This document shows positions 1-6,497 of a stretch of DNA of 19,168 bases, one piece after another. Where the stretch lies: assembly GCA_023228885.1 (NCBI GenBank), contig JALOAJ010000042.1, forward strand, positions 1 to 19,168. Direction: 5' to 3'. Source of the stretch: Bacillota bacterium (GTDB lineage: Bacteria; Bacillota; Clostridia; Monoglobales; Firm-18). The position numbers and the translations under genes are program-made. Within the stretch, counting starts at the first letter, position 1, and each line of letters starts with the position of its first letter. The notes under the pieces were generated by a model that was given only the letters and a program-made list of their open reading frames with translations, made no database searches and was not told where the DNA came from.

Positions 1-26
1 CGTGTGTTAGCATGTTCATTTTACCC

Positions 27-55
27 TTGACAATTCATAAACGAGCATTTATACT
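27..55 (+). promoter_or_regulatory. Consensus sigma-A type promoter, no recognised target gene
   Basis: A perfect -35 TTGACA (27-32), a 17-base spacer and a -10 TATACT (50-55) are visible. Transcription would start near base 62 and run rightward. No ORF with a ribosome site follows before the tRNA gene, so the product would be a non-coding leader, a small RNA or a longer tRNA precursor. The match to consensus is seen directly; activity is inferred. Confidence 0.55.
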
Positions 56-126
56 TTACTAAAGCAAGGGGTAGGCTTTCTTGCATTAATTTTGTACCAA
101 TTTTTCATCTTTACTTTACACTACCC

Positions 127-155
127 ATTATACGGCATATTTCTTTGGAAGTCAA
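127..155 (-). promoter_or_regulatory. Consensus promoter directed leftward out of the window
   Basis: Read on the minus strand there is a -35 TTGACT (155-150), a 17-base spacer and a -10 TATAAT (132-127). Transcription would start near base 120 and run toward base 1, probably into a gene beyond the left edge. It faces the plus-strand promoter at 27-55, so the two predicted transcripts overlap over roughly 60 bases. Only an 18-codon ORF without a ribosome site is visible in the leader. Confidence 0.55.
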
Positions 156-252
156 ATTATTAATTTCGCTTTAAAGACCAATGCAGCGCCTTATCCGATA
201 CAACTATAATAACCATATAATTTTCGTTTATTTCAAAAATACTAAAAAATGC

Positions 253-281
253 TTGCTTTTTAACCCTTGCTGTGTTAATAT
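253..281 (+). promoter_or_regulatory. Promoter of the tRNA-Arg gene
   Basis: A -35 TTGCTT (253-258), a 17-base spacer and a -10 TAATAT (276-281) lie just ahead of the tRNA, giving a predicted start about 7 bases before the mature 5' end. Apart from the three promoters annotated here, I see no gene in bases 1-294. Confidence 0.55.
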
Positions 282-294
282 GTATTAGCAGTTT

Positions 295-371
295 GCGCTG
301 TTAGCTCAGACGGATAGAGTGACTGACTACGAATCAGTAGGTCAGAGGTTCGAATCCTCTACAGCGCGCCA
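295..371 (+). tRNA. tRNA-Arg, anticodon ACG
   Basis: A full cloverleaf can be folded by hand. The acceptor stem pairs 295-301 with 361-367. The D stem is GCTC/GAGT (304-307 with 317-320). The anticodon stem is ACTGA/TCAGT (322-326 with 334-338), with loop CTACGAA and anticodon ACG at 329-331. The T stem is AGAGG/CCTCT (344-348 with 356-360) with loop TTCGAAT. The discriminator is G368 and the CCA end is encoded at 369-371. Anticodon ACG, deaminated to ICG by TadA, reads CGU, CGC and CGA. A promoter precedes it and an intrinsic terminator follows within 10 bases, so it is a single-gene unit. Confidence 0.97.
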
Positions 372-377
372 TGAGAA

Positions 378-420
378 AACCGCCTAACTGTTTAGGGTTA
401 GGCGGTTTTTGTTGTTTTTT
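378..420 (+). terminator. Rho-independent terminator of the tRNA-Arg gene
   Basis: An 11-bp perfect stem AACCGCCTAAC (378-388) pairs with GTTAGGCGGTT (397-407) across an 8-base loop, followed by a T-rich tract to base 420. It lies seven bases after the tRNA CCA end. Confidence 0.9.
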
Positions 421-438
421 ATATAATAAAAACTTTGG

Positions 439-1140
439 GTGGTGACTGATATAATTGCTGAAATACATAAAAAGTTGACAACAGGCGAGGACCAATTAAC
501 GGGAAACTTCTTCGGAAGCTTGAGGTACTTGCCTTTTGACTTAGGCATTAAGCCAATTTTGAGAGAAAGCGCTTTCCCTACAAATTTGTTTAGCTGCTTG
601 GATGGTATAAGCCTTAAAGATTGGGATGATAAAATTCTCTTCTGGGAGGAATGCCGGAGCGATGGAACCGAACCCGATGTTGTAGTTGAGTTTGGAGATG
701 TTGTTATTCTAATTGAGGTTAAGCTCAATAGCGGCGAAGGGAAAGACCAGCTTAAACGCGAAGCTGAATTGCTTTTGAATAAATATCGTCATTGCAGTAA
801 AAAGATTTTATTGCTTCTTGCACCTGAATCATATGCTAAAAAAATATATGATAACAATGAGGAAATGGTTGATAAAAAAGGCGTGTCGTTTGGGTATACA
901 ACATGGCAAAAGGTTCTTACTGCGCTAAATGGAATTGATAATACAGCCGACCCTTTTCAAAAGACAATTATAAACGACTTAATTAGGCTCCTAACACGAA
1001 AAGGCTTTGATAGTTTTAAATGCTTTGATAGTTGTATGCCAGGTGTTACCGCTGACGGTTATTGGAAATTTAATTTCCCTGCATTTTATTTTGAAAATCA
1101 TGAAAAAGTAACGAGGTGCTTATACTATGAGTTTAAATGA
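439..1140 (+). CDS. PD-(D/E)XK nuclease-like protein
   Basis: A 233-residue soluble protein carrying the core of the PD-(D/E)XK nuclease superfamily: P79-D80, then twelve residues, then E93-V-K95 on a hydrophobic strand. A helix with Q104-L-K-R-E108 follows, as in many restriction-like nucleases. Upstream helix residue E17 could complete the metal site. No signal peptide or membrane segment is seen. Two in-frame GTG codons (439 and 442) are possible starts, and an in-frame stop at 427-429 rules out a longer protein. There is no ribosome site; a TATAAT at 422-427 would put the transcript start only a few bases before the GTG, so the mRNA may be leaderless. The gene follows the tRNA terminator and overlaps the next gene by 14 bases, suggesting a co-transcribed pair. 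The nuclease fold is well supported; the biological role (defence, repair or other) is unknown. Confidence 0.8.
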   Translation: MVTDIIAEIHKKLTTGEDQLTGNFFGSLRYLPFDLGIKPILRESAFPTNLFSCLDGISLKDWDDKILFWEECRSDGTEPDVVVEFGDVVILIEVKLNSGEGKDQLKREAELLLNKYRHCSKKILLLLAPESYAKKIYDNNEEMVDKKGVSFGYTTWQKVLTALNGIDNTADPFQKTIINDLIRLLTRKGFDSFKCFDSCMPGVTADGYWKFNFPAFYFENHEKVTRCLYYEFK

Positions 1141-1708
1141 TACGGGAAAGAATATTGCGAATGCTTGTAAAATTGTTTTTGAAACATGCGCAAATGTTGA
1201 AAGGTTGATTGCCTTTCTAAATGAACAGGCAGCAGAAAAGGAAGAGTATGCCCCCTGCACTTTAAAGCCGTTGCGTTTTCGGGGCGATAGTGCATTTAAT
1301 GATGAAGCTATATTCATATTTCAGAAAAAGCGTGAAGAAAAGTCTTTATATGTTGTAAATATTAGCCTTTGGGGAAATGTTAATGATGATGAAACCGATG
1401 AGGCAAAGATTTATTTGTCAAAATTTGAATATGCTAATACATTAAACTTAAAACAAGAGCCTATTTTAAAAAGCAATTATTATCAGTTTGCCGACCCAAT
1501 ATATGAGTCAGGCGAGATTGTCAACCTCAAATTTGACGGAGAATATTACAAAGGTTCTGTTAGGGGGAAAACACAAGCAGACGAGGATTACAGAGGCTTA
1601 CGCCGTGTTGTAGGGTTCTCAATACCGCTTACAAGCATTACCGCCGACAATGCGTATAGCGAAATATTTGGCGGGTTTGATAAGCTTGCTAAAAAATGCA
1701 GGACATAA
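1127..1708 (+). CDS. Hypothetical protein, partner of the nuclease-like gene
   Basis: A 193-residue protein I do not recognise. The first 40 residues look helical (an amphipathic stretch around 9-38). From about 47 to 170 the pattern alternates hydrophobic and polar residues, as in a beta-rich domain, including FRGDSAFND at 51-59 and a W-containing strand near 82. No membrane segment, signal peptide or catalytic signature is visible. The ATG at 1127 lies inside the end of the upstream gene, giving a 14-base overlap, and is preceded by GAGGTG at a normal distance, so translation is probably coupled. An intrinsic terminator follows directly. The tight arrangement suggests it works with the nuclease-like protein, for example as a specificity, regulator or protection subunit, but nothing in the sequence chooses between these. 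Confidence 0.7.
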   Translation: MSLNDTGKNIANACKIVFETCANVERLIAFLNEQAAEKEEYAPCTLKPLRFRGDSAFNDEAIFIFQKKREEKSLYVVNISLWGNVNDDETDEAKIYLSKFEYANTLNLKQEPILKSNYYQFADPIYESGEIVNLKFDGEYYKGSVRGKTQADEDYRGLRRVVGFSIPLTSITADNAYSEIFGGFDKLAKKCRT

Positions 1709-1740
1709 AAAAACGACATCATAAAATTGTCGTTTTTTGT
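1707..1740. terminator. Bidirectional intrinsic terminator between convergent genes
   Basis: ACGACA (1713-1718) pairs with TGTCGT (1728-1733), extended by an A-run on the left and a T-run on the right. Because both flanks are suitable, it can stop the plus-strand cassette and also the minus-strand ackA, which has no other terminator after its stop at 1789. Confidence 0.8.
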
Positions 1741-1788
1741 CTTTATAAATGTGATAAATATTGCCGAGGAAATATTATTAAAAGTACT

Positions 1789-2985
1789 TCACTTTCCTAC
1801 AAGCTCAAAGGTGTCCATTGCTATCATTAATTCTTCGTTTGTAGGTATAACAAGGGTTCTAACGCTTGCTTCAGATGTGCTGATATCTGCTTCAACGCCT
1901 CGGAGCTTATTTTTTTCAGGGTCTATTTTAATCCCCTTATAGGTAAGCCCGTTTACGATAACGCTGCGCATTTGGGAGTTGTTTTCACCAATTCCTGCAG
2001 TAAAGACAACTGCATCCAGCCCGCCCATAATTGCGGAATAAGTTCCGATGTATTTTCTTACATTGTATGCAAATATGTCTTGAGCTATTTCAGCCCGCTT
2101 ATTGCCATTGTTTGCTGCATCTTCAAGGTCGCGAAAGTCGCTGCTCACGCCTGAAAGCCCGCAGACCCCCGAATGTTTGTTAAGAATATCACTAATTTCC
2201 TCTATTGATAAATGTTCCTTTTCAATAAGGAAAAACACAATTGCAGGGTCAATATCGCCCGAGCGTGTGCCCATGGGAACGCCGGCAAGCGGAGTAAAGC
2301 CCATAGAAGTATCGACAGATTTCCCATGGTTTATTGCTGTTACGCTTGAGCCATTGCCAAGATGAAGTGTAACAAGCTTGAGCTGTTCAAGAGGTTTGCC
2401 CAGCATTTTAGCGGCTCTTTGCGCTACATATTTATGTGATGTCCCGTGAAACCCATATTTTCTTATTTTATATTTTTCGTAATATTCATAAGGAATTGCA
2501 TACATATATGCTTCATAGGGAATTGTTTGATGGAACGCGGTGTCAAACACAGCAACTTGCTTAATTTTAGGCATAACATGCTCGCAAGCGTTTATTCCAA
2601 TCAAATTTGGCGGGTTATGGAGGGGCGCCAGTTCCACGCACGCTTCAATTGCCTTTTTAACATCTTCATTTATAATTACAGACTTTTTAAAATATTCGCC
2701 GCCGTGAACAACCCTATGCCCCACAGCGCCTATTTCATCTGTGCTGGATATAACGCCGTGGTTAGGGTCAATCAAGGAATCAATAACAAGCTTTATGGCA
2801 TCTGCATGGCTTTTCATCACCGATTTTATAACAACAACATCACCATCCTTGGGTTGATGTTTCAGCTGTGAACCTTCAATCCCTATGCGCTCGCAAAAGC
2901 CCTTGGAAATCAAGTTTTTATTGTCTGCATCTATCAACTGGTATTTAAGCGAGGAGCTCCCCGCGTTAATAACTAAAATATTCAA
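1789..2985 (-). CDS. ackA: Acetate kinase
   Basis: Converts acetyl phosphate and ADP to acetate and ATP, the energy-yielding last step of acetate fermentation. It acts in the cytosol. The 398-residue length is standard for the family. Hallmarks present are NAGSSSLKY at 7-15 (N7), R91 before VHGGEYF, the catalytic D148 in VFDTAFH, H180, HLGNGSS at 208-214, R241 in GTRSGDIDP, GIGENN and E384 in the C-terminal NEEL. The start is TTG at 2985-2983, with an AAAGGAAG ribosome site seven bases upstream; the N-terminus begins exactly where the family does. It lies 18 bases after pta in the same operon. All expected catalytic residues are intact. Confidence 0.97.
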   Translation of the reverse strand: MNILVINAGSSSLKYQLIDADNKNLISKGFCERIGIEGSQLKHQPKDGDVVVIKSVMKSHADAIKLVIDSLIDPNHGVISSTDEIGAVGHRVVHGGEYFKKSVIINEDVKKAIEACVELAPLHNPPNLIGINACEHVMPKIKQVAVFDTAFHQTIPYEAYMYAIPYEYYEKYKIRKYGFHGTSHKYVAQRAAKMLGKPLEQLKLVTLHLGNGSSVTAINHGKSVDTSMGFTPLAGVPMGTRSGDIDPAIVFFLIEKEHLSIEEISDILNKHSGVCGLSGVSSDFRDLEDAANNGNKRAEIAQDIFAYNVRKYIGTYSAIMGGLDAVVFTAGIGENNSQMRSVIVNGLTYKGIKIDPEKNKLRGVEADISTSEASVRTLVIPTNEELMIAMDTFELVGK

Positions 2986-3003
2986 AAGTAAACTTCCTTT
3001 CCC

Positions 3004-3996
3004 TTAATTTTGCGCTTGAACGCATGTTACAGCAACAACCCCTACAATATCTTCCGGTGTGCAACCTCTTGACAAGTCATTAACCGGTTTTGCAATCCCT
3101 TGAGTTATAGGACCATAGGCTCTTGCTTTTGCCAAACGCTGCACAAGCTTGTAACCTATATTACCTGCGTCCAGGGTTGGAAATATAAGCACATTTGCGT
3201 GCCCTGCAACATTGCTGCCGGGGGCTTTAGATTTTCCAATCTCGGGCACAATGGCGGCATCAAGCTGTAATTCGCCGTCCAACATAATGTCAGGACGCTT
3301 TTCTTGGGCAATTTTGGTAGCGGTTTGCATTTTATCAACCAATTCACTTTTTGCGCTGCCAAAGGTAGAATAGGAAAGCATTGCAACGCGCGCTTGCTTT
3401 TGGATAAGCTGCTCAAAAGAGTGAGCGGAACTAATTGCTATTTCTGAAATGCCTTCTGCATCAGGGTTTTCGTTAAGCCCCGAATCGGCAAACACAAAAA
3501 TTCCATCTTCGCCGAAATCGCAATCCGGCACACACATAACGAAAAATGCGCTAACAAGCTTGGTGCCCGGCGCTGTTTTTAATATTTGAAGGCTTGGACG
3601 GAGCACATCAGGAGTTGAATTAACAGCCCCGGCTACCATGCCATCAGCCATTCCCGATTTTACAAGCATAACGCCAAAATAAAGCGGATTAGTAACTATT
3701 TGCTCGGCCTGTTCGACAGTAACGCCTTTGGCTTTTCTCAAATGATAAAAATCCTTTGCAAATTGCTCTGTTTTATCACTTTTTAAAGGGTCAATAACAG
3801 TTGCTTTTGAAATGTCAAGCCCCTCGGCAAGCGCAAAAACTTTATCTTTGTTCCCTAAAATTATAAGGTCTGCAACACCTTCGCGCAAAATAATATCCGC
3901 TGCCTTAATAGTGCGGATATCTTCCCCTTCGGCAAGCACAATTACCTTTTTTTGCCGCCCTGCCCTTTCTTTAATTTTCTCCAAAAAATTACACAC
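3004..3996 (-). CDS. pta: Phosphate acetyltransferase
   Basis: Transfers the acetyl group of acetyl-CoA to phosphate, giving acetyl phosphate for AckA. At 330 residues it is the short single-domain type typical of Firmicutes. Family stretches include VIVLAEGED near the N-terminus, the segment ending in PLYFGVMLVKSGMADGMVAG, and the C-terminal region with GPITQGIAKPVNDLSRGC. An ATG at 4068 would add 24 residues unlike the family. I prefer the GTG at 3996, which has GGAGGT (4010-4005) eight bases upstream and gives the normal length. It is first gene of the pta-ackA operon and divergent from tmcAL. A TATAAT-like box on the minus strand at 4053-4048 could be its promoter, but I see no good -35. 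Confidence 0.96.
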   Translation of the reverse strand: MCNFLEKIKERAGRQKKVIVLAEGEDIRTIKAADIILREGVADLIILGNKDKVFALAEGLDISKATVIDPLKSDKTEQFAKDFYHLRKAKGVTVEQAEQIVTNPLYFGVMLVKSGMADGMVAGAVNSTPDVLRPSLQILKTAPGTKLVSAFFVMCVPDCDFGEDGIFVFADSGLNENPDAEGISEIAISSAHSFEQLIQKQARVAMLSYSTFGSAKSELVDKMQTATKIAQEKRPDIMLDGELQLDAAIVPEIGKSKAPGSNVAGHANVLIFPTLDAGNIGYKLVQRLAKARAYGPITQGIAKPVNDLSRGCTPEDIVGVVAVTCVQAQN

Positions 3997-4104
3997 TAAT
4001 AAGAACCTCCCAGCGATTTTTGAATAACTAATTATTGCATAATATTTATTATATAGTAAGACCACCAATTATTATATAATTTTTTGTCTGATTTGTAAAT
4101 ATCA

Positions 4105-4133
4105 TTTTAAAAGTTTGTTAAATATGCTATAAT
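4105..4133 (+). promoter_or_regulatory. Extended -10 promoter of tmcAL
   Basis: TGCTATAAT at 4125-4133 is a perfect extended -10 element. The candidate -35 at the usual distance, TTTTAA (4105-4110), is weak, as is common for extended -10 promoters. It lies in the AT-rich divergent region between pta and tmcAL and probably serves tmcAL, perhaps with the xer-like gene and lexA behind it. Confidence 0.5.
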
Positions 4134-4198
4134 AAAGACAGAATAAATCTAACATTTGTATTTTAATATGGAAGTAACAACAAAAAGAGGTAGATATA

Positions 4199-5389
4199 AT
4201 GAAGGTTTTGGGAATAATTGCCGAATATAATCCTTTTCATTTTGGTCATTTATATCAAATAAAAAAGGCGAAGCAACTGTCCGGCTGTGATTACACGGTT
4301 GCTGTAATGAGCGGCAACTTTGTTCAAAGGGGCGAACCGGCAATATGTGACAAGTGGTCTCGCGCCAAAATGGCGCTGTTGTGCGGTATAGACTTAGTAA
4401 TAGAGCTTCCTGTTTGTTACAGCACGCAATCGGCAGAGTATTTTGCGGCGGGAGGAGTTAAGCTTTTAAGCAGCATAGGAGTTGACTTTGTCGGTTTTGG
4501 CGCTGAAAATGATAATATTAACGAGCTTGCGACAGCAGCAAAGATTTTAAGTAAAGAATCTGATGAATTTAAGGAACAATTGTCAAAAAACCTGAAAAGC
4601 GGCGCCAATTTTCCGAAAGCAAGGGAGGAGGCAGCGGCGTTGTTTGGCGTAAACAATGTGTTATCATCCCCCAATAATATTTTAGGAGTTGAATATATTA
4701 AAGCAATATATAAAAATTCACTTGACATAACACCGATAGCAGTAAAACGGAAGGGCTCAATGCACGATGGAGGTGGAAGCGCGCTTTTTATAAGAAACAA
4801 CATAAAGCAAGCCAAAAAACATATGCCGGCAAAAGCTTATGAAGTGTTTAAAGATGAATTTGCAAAAGGCAAAGCGCCAATAACATTGGATAGGCTTGAA
4901 ATTGCCGCCATGTCATGCCTTAGGCTTATACCAACGAACAAGCTTGCAAATATAAGCGGAATTTCCGAAGGTTTGGAAAACCGAATAAAAAGGGCTGCCC
5001 ACATGCATGGTACAATAAACGAGGTCTTGGCAGAAATAAAAACCAAAAGGTATGTGCACTCTCGGCTGAGGCGCATTATAATAAACTGTTTGCTTGGCAT
5101 AACACATTCTGATGTAAAAGAACCGCCTAAGTATATAAGGGTGCTCGGGTTAAACGAAAAAGGAAGAAGGATACTTGCCAAAACAAAAGAAAAATCAAGC
5201 ATACCTATAATAACAAAGGTTGCAGACGCAAAAAAAAGCAATATGTTGCAACTCGACATTTCCGCAACAAATTTATATTCGCTGGCGTATCCGAATAGGG
5301 CAGCTCGTTTGGGAAACCTTGATTATTTAACATCACCGGTATACATCGGGTCTGTTTATGACAGGTCTGTTTATGACAGCGGCGAATAA
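4199..5389 (+). CDS. tmcAL: tRNA(Met) cytidine acetate ligase TmcAL
   Basis: Uses acetate and ATP, through acetyl-adenylate, to form N4-acetylcytidine at the wobble position of elongator tRNA-Met. This protects AUG decoding from AUA misreading. The 396-residue length fits the family (formerly YlbM). The nucleotidyltransferase signature HFGH is at 14-17, after AEYNPF. SGNFVQRGEPAICDKWSRA near residue 39, PNNILGVEYIKA and the C-terminal IPIITK block are also recognisable. The start ATG has AGAGGT eight bases upstream. A 15-bp perfect tandem duplication (5350-5379) near the 3' end encodes the repeated SVYDR/SVYDS. It is divergent from pta-ackA, whose product acetate is the ligase substrate; this neighbourhood is known in other clostridia. 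Confidence 0.93.
   Translation: MKVLGIIAEYNPFHFGHLYQIKKAKQLSGCDYTVAVMSGNFVQRGEPAICDKWSRAKMALLCGIDLVIELPVCYSTQSAEYFAAGGVKLLSSIGVDFVGFGAENDNINELATAAKILSKESDEFKEQLSKNLKSGANFPKAREEAAALFGVNNVLSSPNNILGVEYIKAIYKNSLDITPIAVKRKGSMHDGGGSALFIRNNIKQAKKHMPAKAYEVFKDEFAKGKAPITLDRLEIAAMSCLRLIPTNKLANISGISEGLENRIKRAAHMHGTINEVLAEIKTKRYVHSRLRRIIINCLLGITHSDVKEPPKYIRVLGLNEKGRRILAKTKEKSSIPIITKVADAKKSNMLQLDISATNLYSLAYPNRAARLGNLDYLTSPVYIGSVYDRSVYDSGE
5350..5379 (+). repeat. 15-bp perfect tandem duplication at the tmcAL 3' end
   Basis: GTCTGTTTATGACAG occurs twice without a gap (5350-5364 and 5365-5379). It stays in frame and adds five residues to the TmcAL C-terminus. An imperfect inverted partner, TGTCATGTGAAACAGAC, follows at 5424-5440; its reverse complement is the repeat with three bases (CAC) inserted. 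Confidence 0.9.
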
Positions 5390-5443
5390 AAAATTGATTT
5401 TGCAAAGGAAGAATGATATAATTGTCATGTGAAACAGACAAGC

Positions 5444-5475
5444 CAACTTCGCAAAATAAAGATTTTGCGAAGTTG
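5444..5475. repeat. Perfect palindrome upstream of the recombinase gene (dif-like candidate)
   Basis: Two perfect 14-bp arms, 5444-5457 and 5462-5475, flank AAAG. No T-run follows on either strand, so it does not look like an intrinsic terminator. Read as a recombination site it gives left arm ACTTCGCAAAA (5446-5456), a 6-bp centre and right arm TTTTGCGAAGT (5463-5473), the 11-6-11 layout of a dif site. It ends 29 bases before the tyrosine recombinase start. The palindrome is certain; its function is inference, and an mRNA hairpin is the main alternative. Confidence 0.75.
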
Positions 5476-5504
5476 AGAAGAAGGAAAGGGGGCAAAACGG
5501 GTTT

Positions 5505-6491
5505 ATGAATGATTATAGCGATGCGCCGCAGGTTTTAAGGGATTTTTTAAGTTACATAGACACGATTAAAGGCAAGTCTCAAAACACCGCTAAAGAATAT
5601 TTTTATGACTTGAGAACATTTTTTAGGTTTTTAAAGGTTCATTATAAACTTGTGTCGGGAAAAATTGATTTTGAAAGCATTGAGATTTCCGATGTGGATA
5701 TCAATATACTTTCAAAGGTAACGCTTAGTGATTTGTATGAATATTTGGCATACACAAACCGCGTGCGCCAAAACATTGCTTCTTCCCGCGCCCGTAAGGT
5801 TTCATCATTAAAAACTTTTTATAAATACCTTACTGTAAATAAAAGCTATTTTAGCAATAACCCTGCAAAAGACCTTGAGATACCTAAAATTGGCAAATCA
5901 TTGCCGAAATACTTAAGCTTGGCAGACAGCAAATTGTTGCTTGAGGCTGCAGACGGAGTAAATAAAAGAGATTATTGCATGCTCACCCTTCTTTTAAATT
6001 GCGGTCTTAGGGTTTCTGAACTTACCAGCATTAATATATCAGATATAAAAGAAACAACCTTAACCGTCACAGGTAAGGGAAATAAACAAAGAATAATATA
6101 TTTAAACGATGCCTGTGTCAGGGCAATTAAAATATATTTGGAGGTTCGCCCGAAGGATAAAGTCAAAGACCGAGATGCACTTTTTCTTAACAAAAACAAA
6201 CAGCGCATAGGCGCTCGAGGCGTTCAGTTAATTGTTAAAAAATATTTAGCGCTTGCAGGGCTTGACGCAAAAAAATATTCCACTCACAAGCTGCGTCACA
6301 CGGCTGCCACATTAATGTATAGATACGGCAATGTGGACATAAGAATTTTGCAAGAAATTTTGGGGCATGAAAACCTGTCCACAACCCAAATCTACACCCA
6401 CACCGAAAGCGCACAACTTCAACAAGCGGTTGATAAAAACCCACTATCTAATATTTTACCAAAAGAAAATGAAGAACAAAAAAAGGGGTAA
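5505..6491 (+). CDS. Xer-type tyrosine recombinase
   Basis: A site-specific recombinase of the XerC/XerD type, which cuts and rejoins DNA through a 3'-phosphotyrosine link and resolves chromosome dimers at dif. At 328 residues it is somewhat longer than usual XerC/D (about 300). The N-terminal SAM-like core-binding domain spans about 8-118 and contains a longer middle segment (about 48-72). The catalytic domain runs from about 135 to 312 and holds the full set R169 (GLRVSEL), K191 (GKGNKQR), H261 and R264 (HKLR), H288 (LGHENLSTTQ) and Y297. The ATG at 5505 follows a purine-rich GGAAAGGGGG about 12 bases upstream. The lexA-like ribosome site overlaps the end of this gene. Whether it is the housekeeping XerC or XerD, a one-recombinase XerS/XerH-like enzyme, or the integrase of a degraded element cannot be settled here. 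Confidence 0.88.
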   Translation: MNDYSDAPQVLRDFLSYIDTIKGKSQNTAKEYFYDLRTFFRFLKVHYKLVSGKIDFESIEISDVDINILSKVTLSDLYEYLAYTNRVRQNIASSRARKVSSLKTFYKYLTVNKSYFSNNPAKDLEIPKIGKSLPKYLSLADSKLLLEAADGVNKRDYCMLTLLLNCGLRVSELTSINISDIKETTLTVTGKGNKQRIIYLNDACVRAIKIYLEVRPKDKVKDRDALFLNKNKQRIGARGVQLIVKKYLALAGLDAKKYSTHKLRHTAATLMYRYGNVDIRILQEILGHENLSTTQIYTHTESAQLQQAVDKNPLSNILPKENEEQKKG

Positions 6492-6497
6492 ATTATT

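Noticed and set aside
1..22. Start of a minus-strand gene with ATG near base 14-19 running off the left edge
   Set aside because: Only about six codons are visible and the ribosome site is poor, so it cannot be supported.
295..1740. Integrated element with attachment repeats at the tRNA-Arg 3' end
   Set aside because: No direct repeat of the tRNA 3' end was seen downstream in the window, and no integrase lies next to the cassette.
2446..2871. 141-codon plus-strand ORF opposite ackA
   Set aside because: Fully antisense to a strongly supported acetate kinase; no ribosome site and no recognisable protein pattern.
3997..4068. N-terminal extension of Pta from the ATG at 4068
   Set aside because: No ribosome site and unlike the family, while a GTG at 3996 has a perfectly spaced GGAGGT.
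5444..5475. Intrinsic terminator after tmcAL
   Set aside because: The stem is strong but no T-run follows on either strand, so a simple terminator is not supported.
5390..5504. Classical Gram-positive LexA operator (GAAC-N4-GTTC) ahead of the recombinase
   Set aside because: Looked for by eye in this stretch and not found; a motif search of the genome would be needed to rule it out elsewhere.
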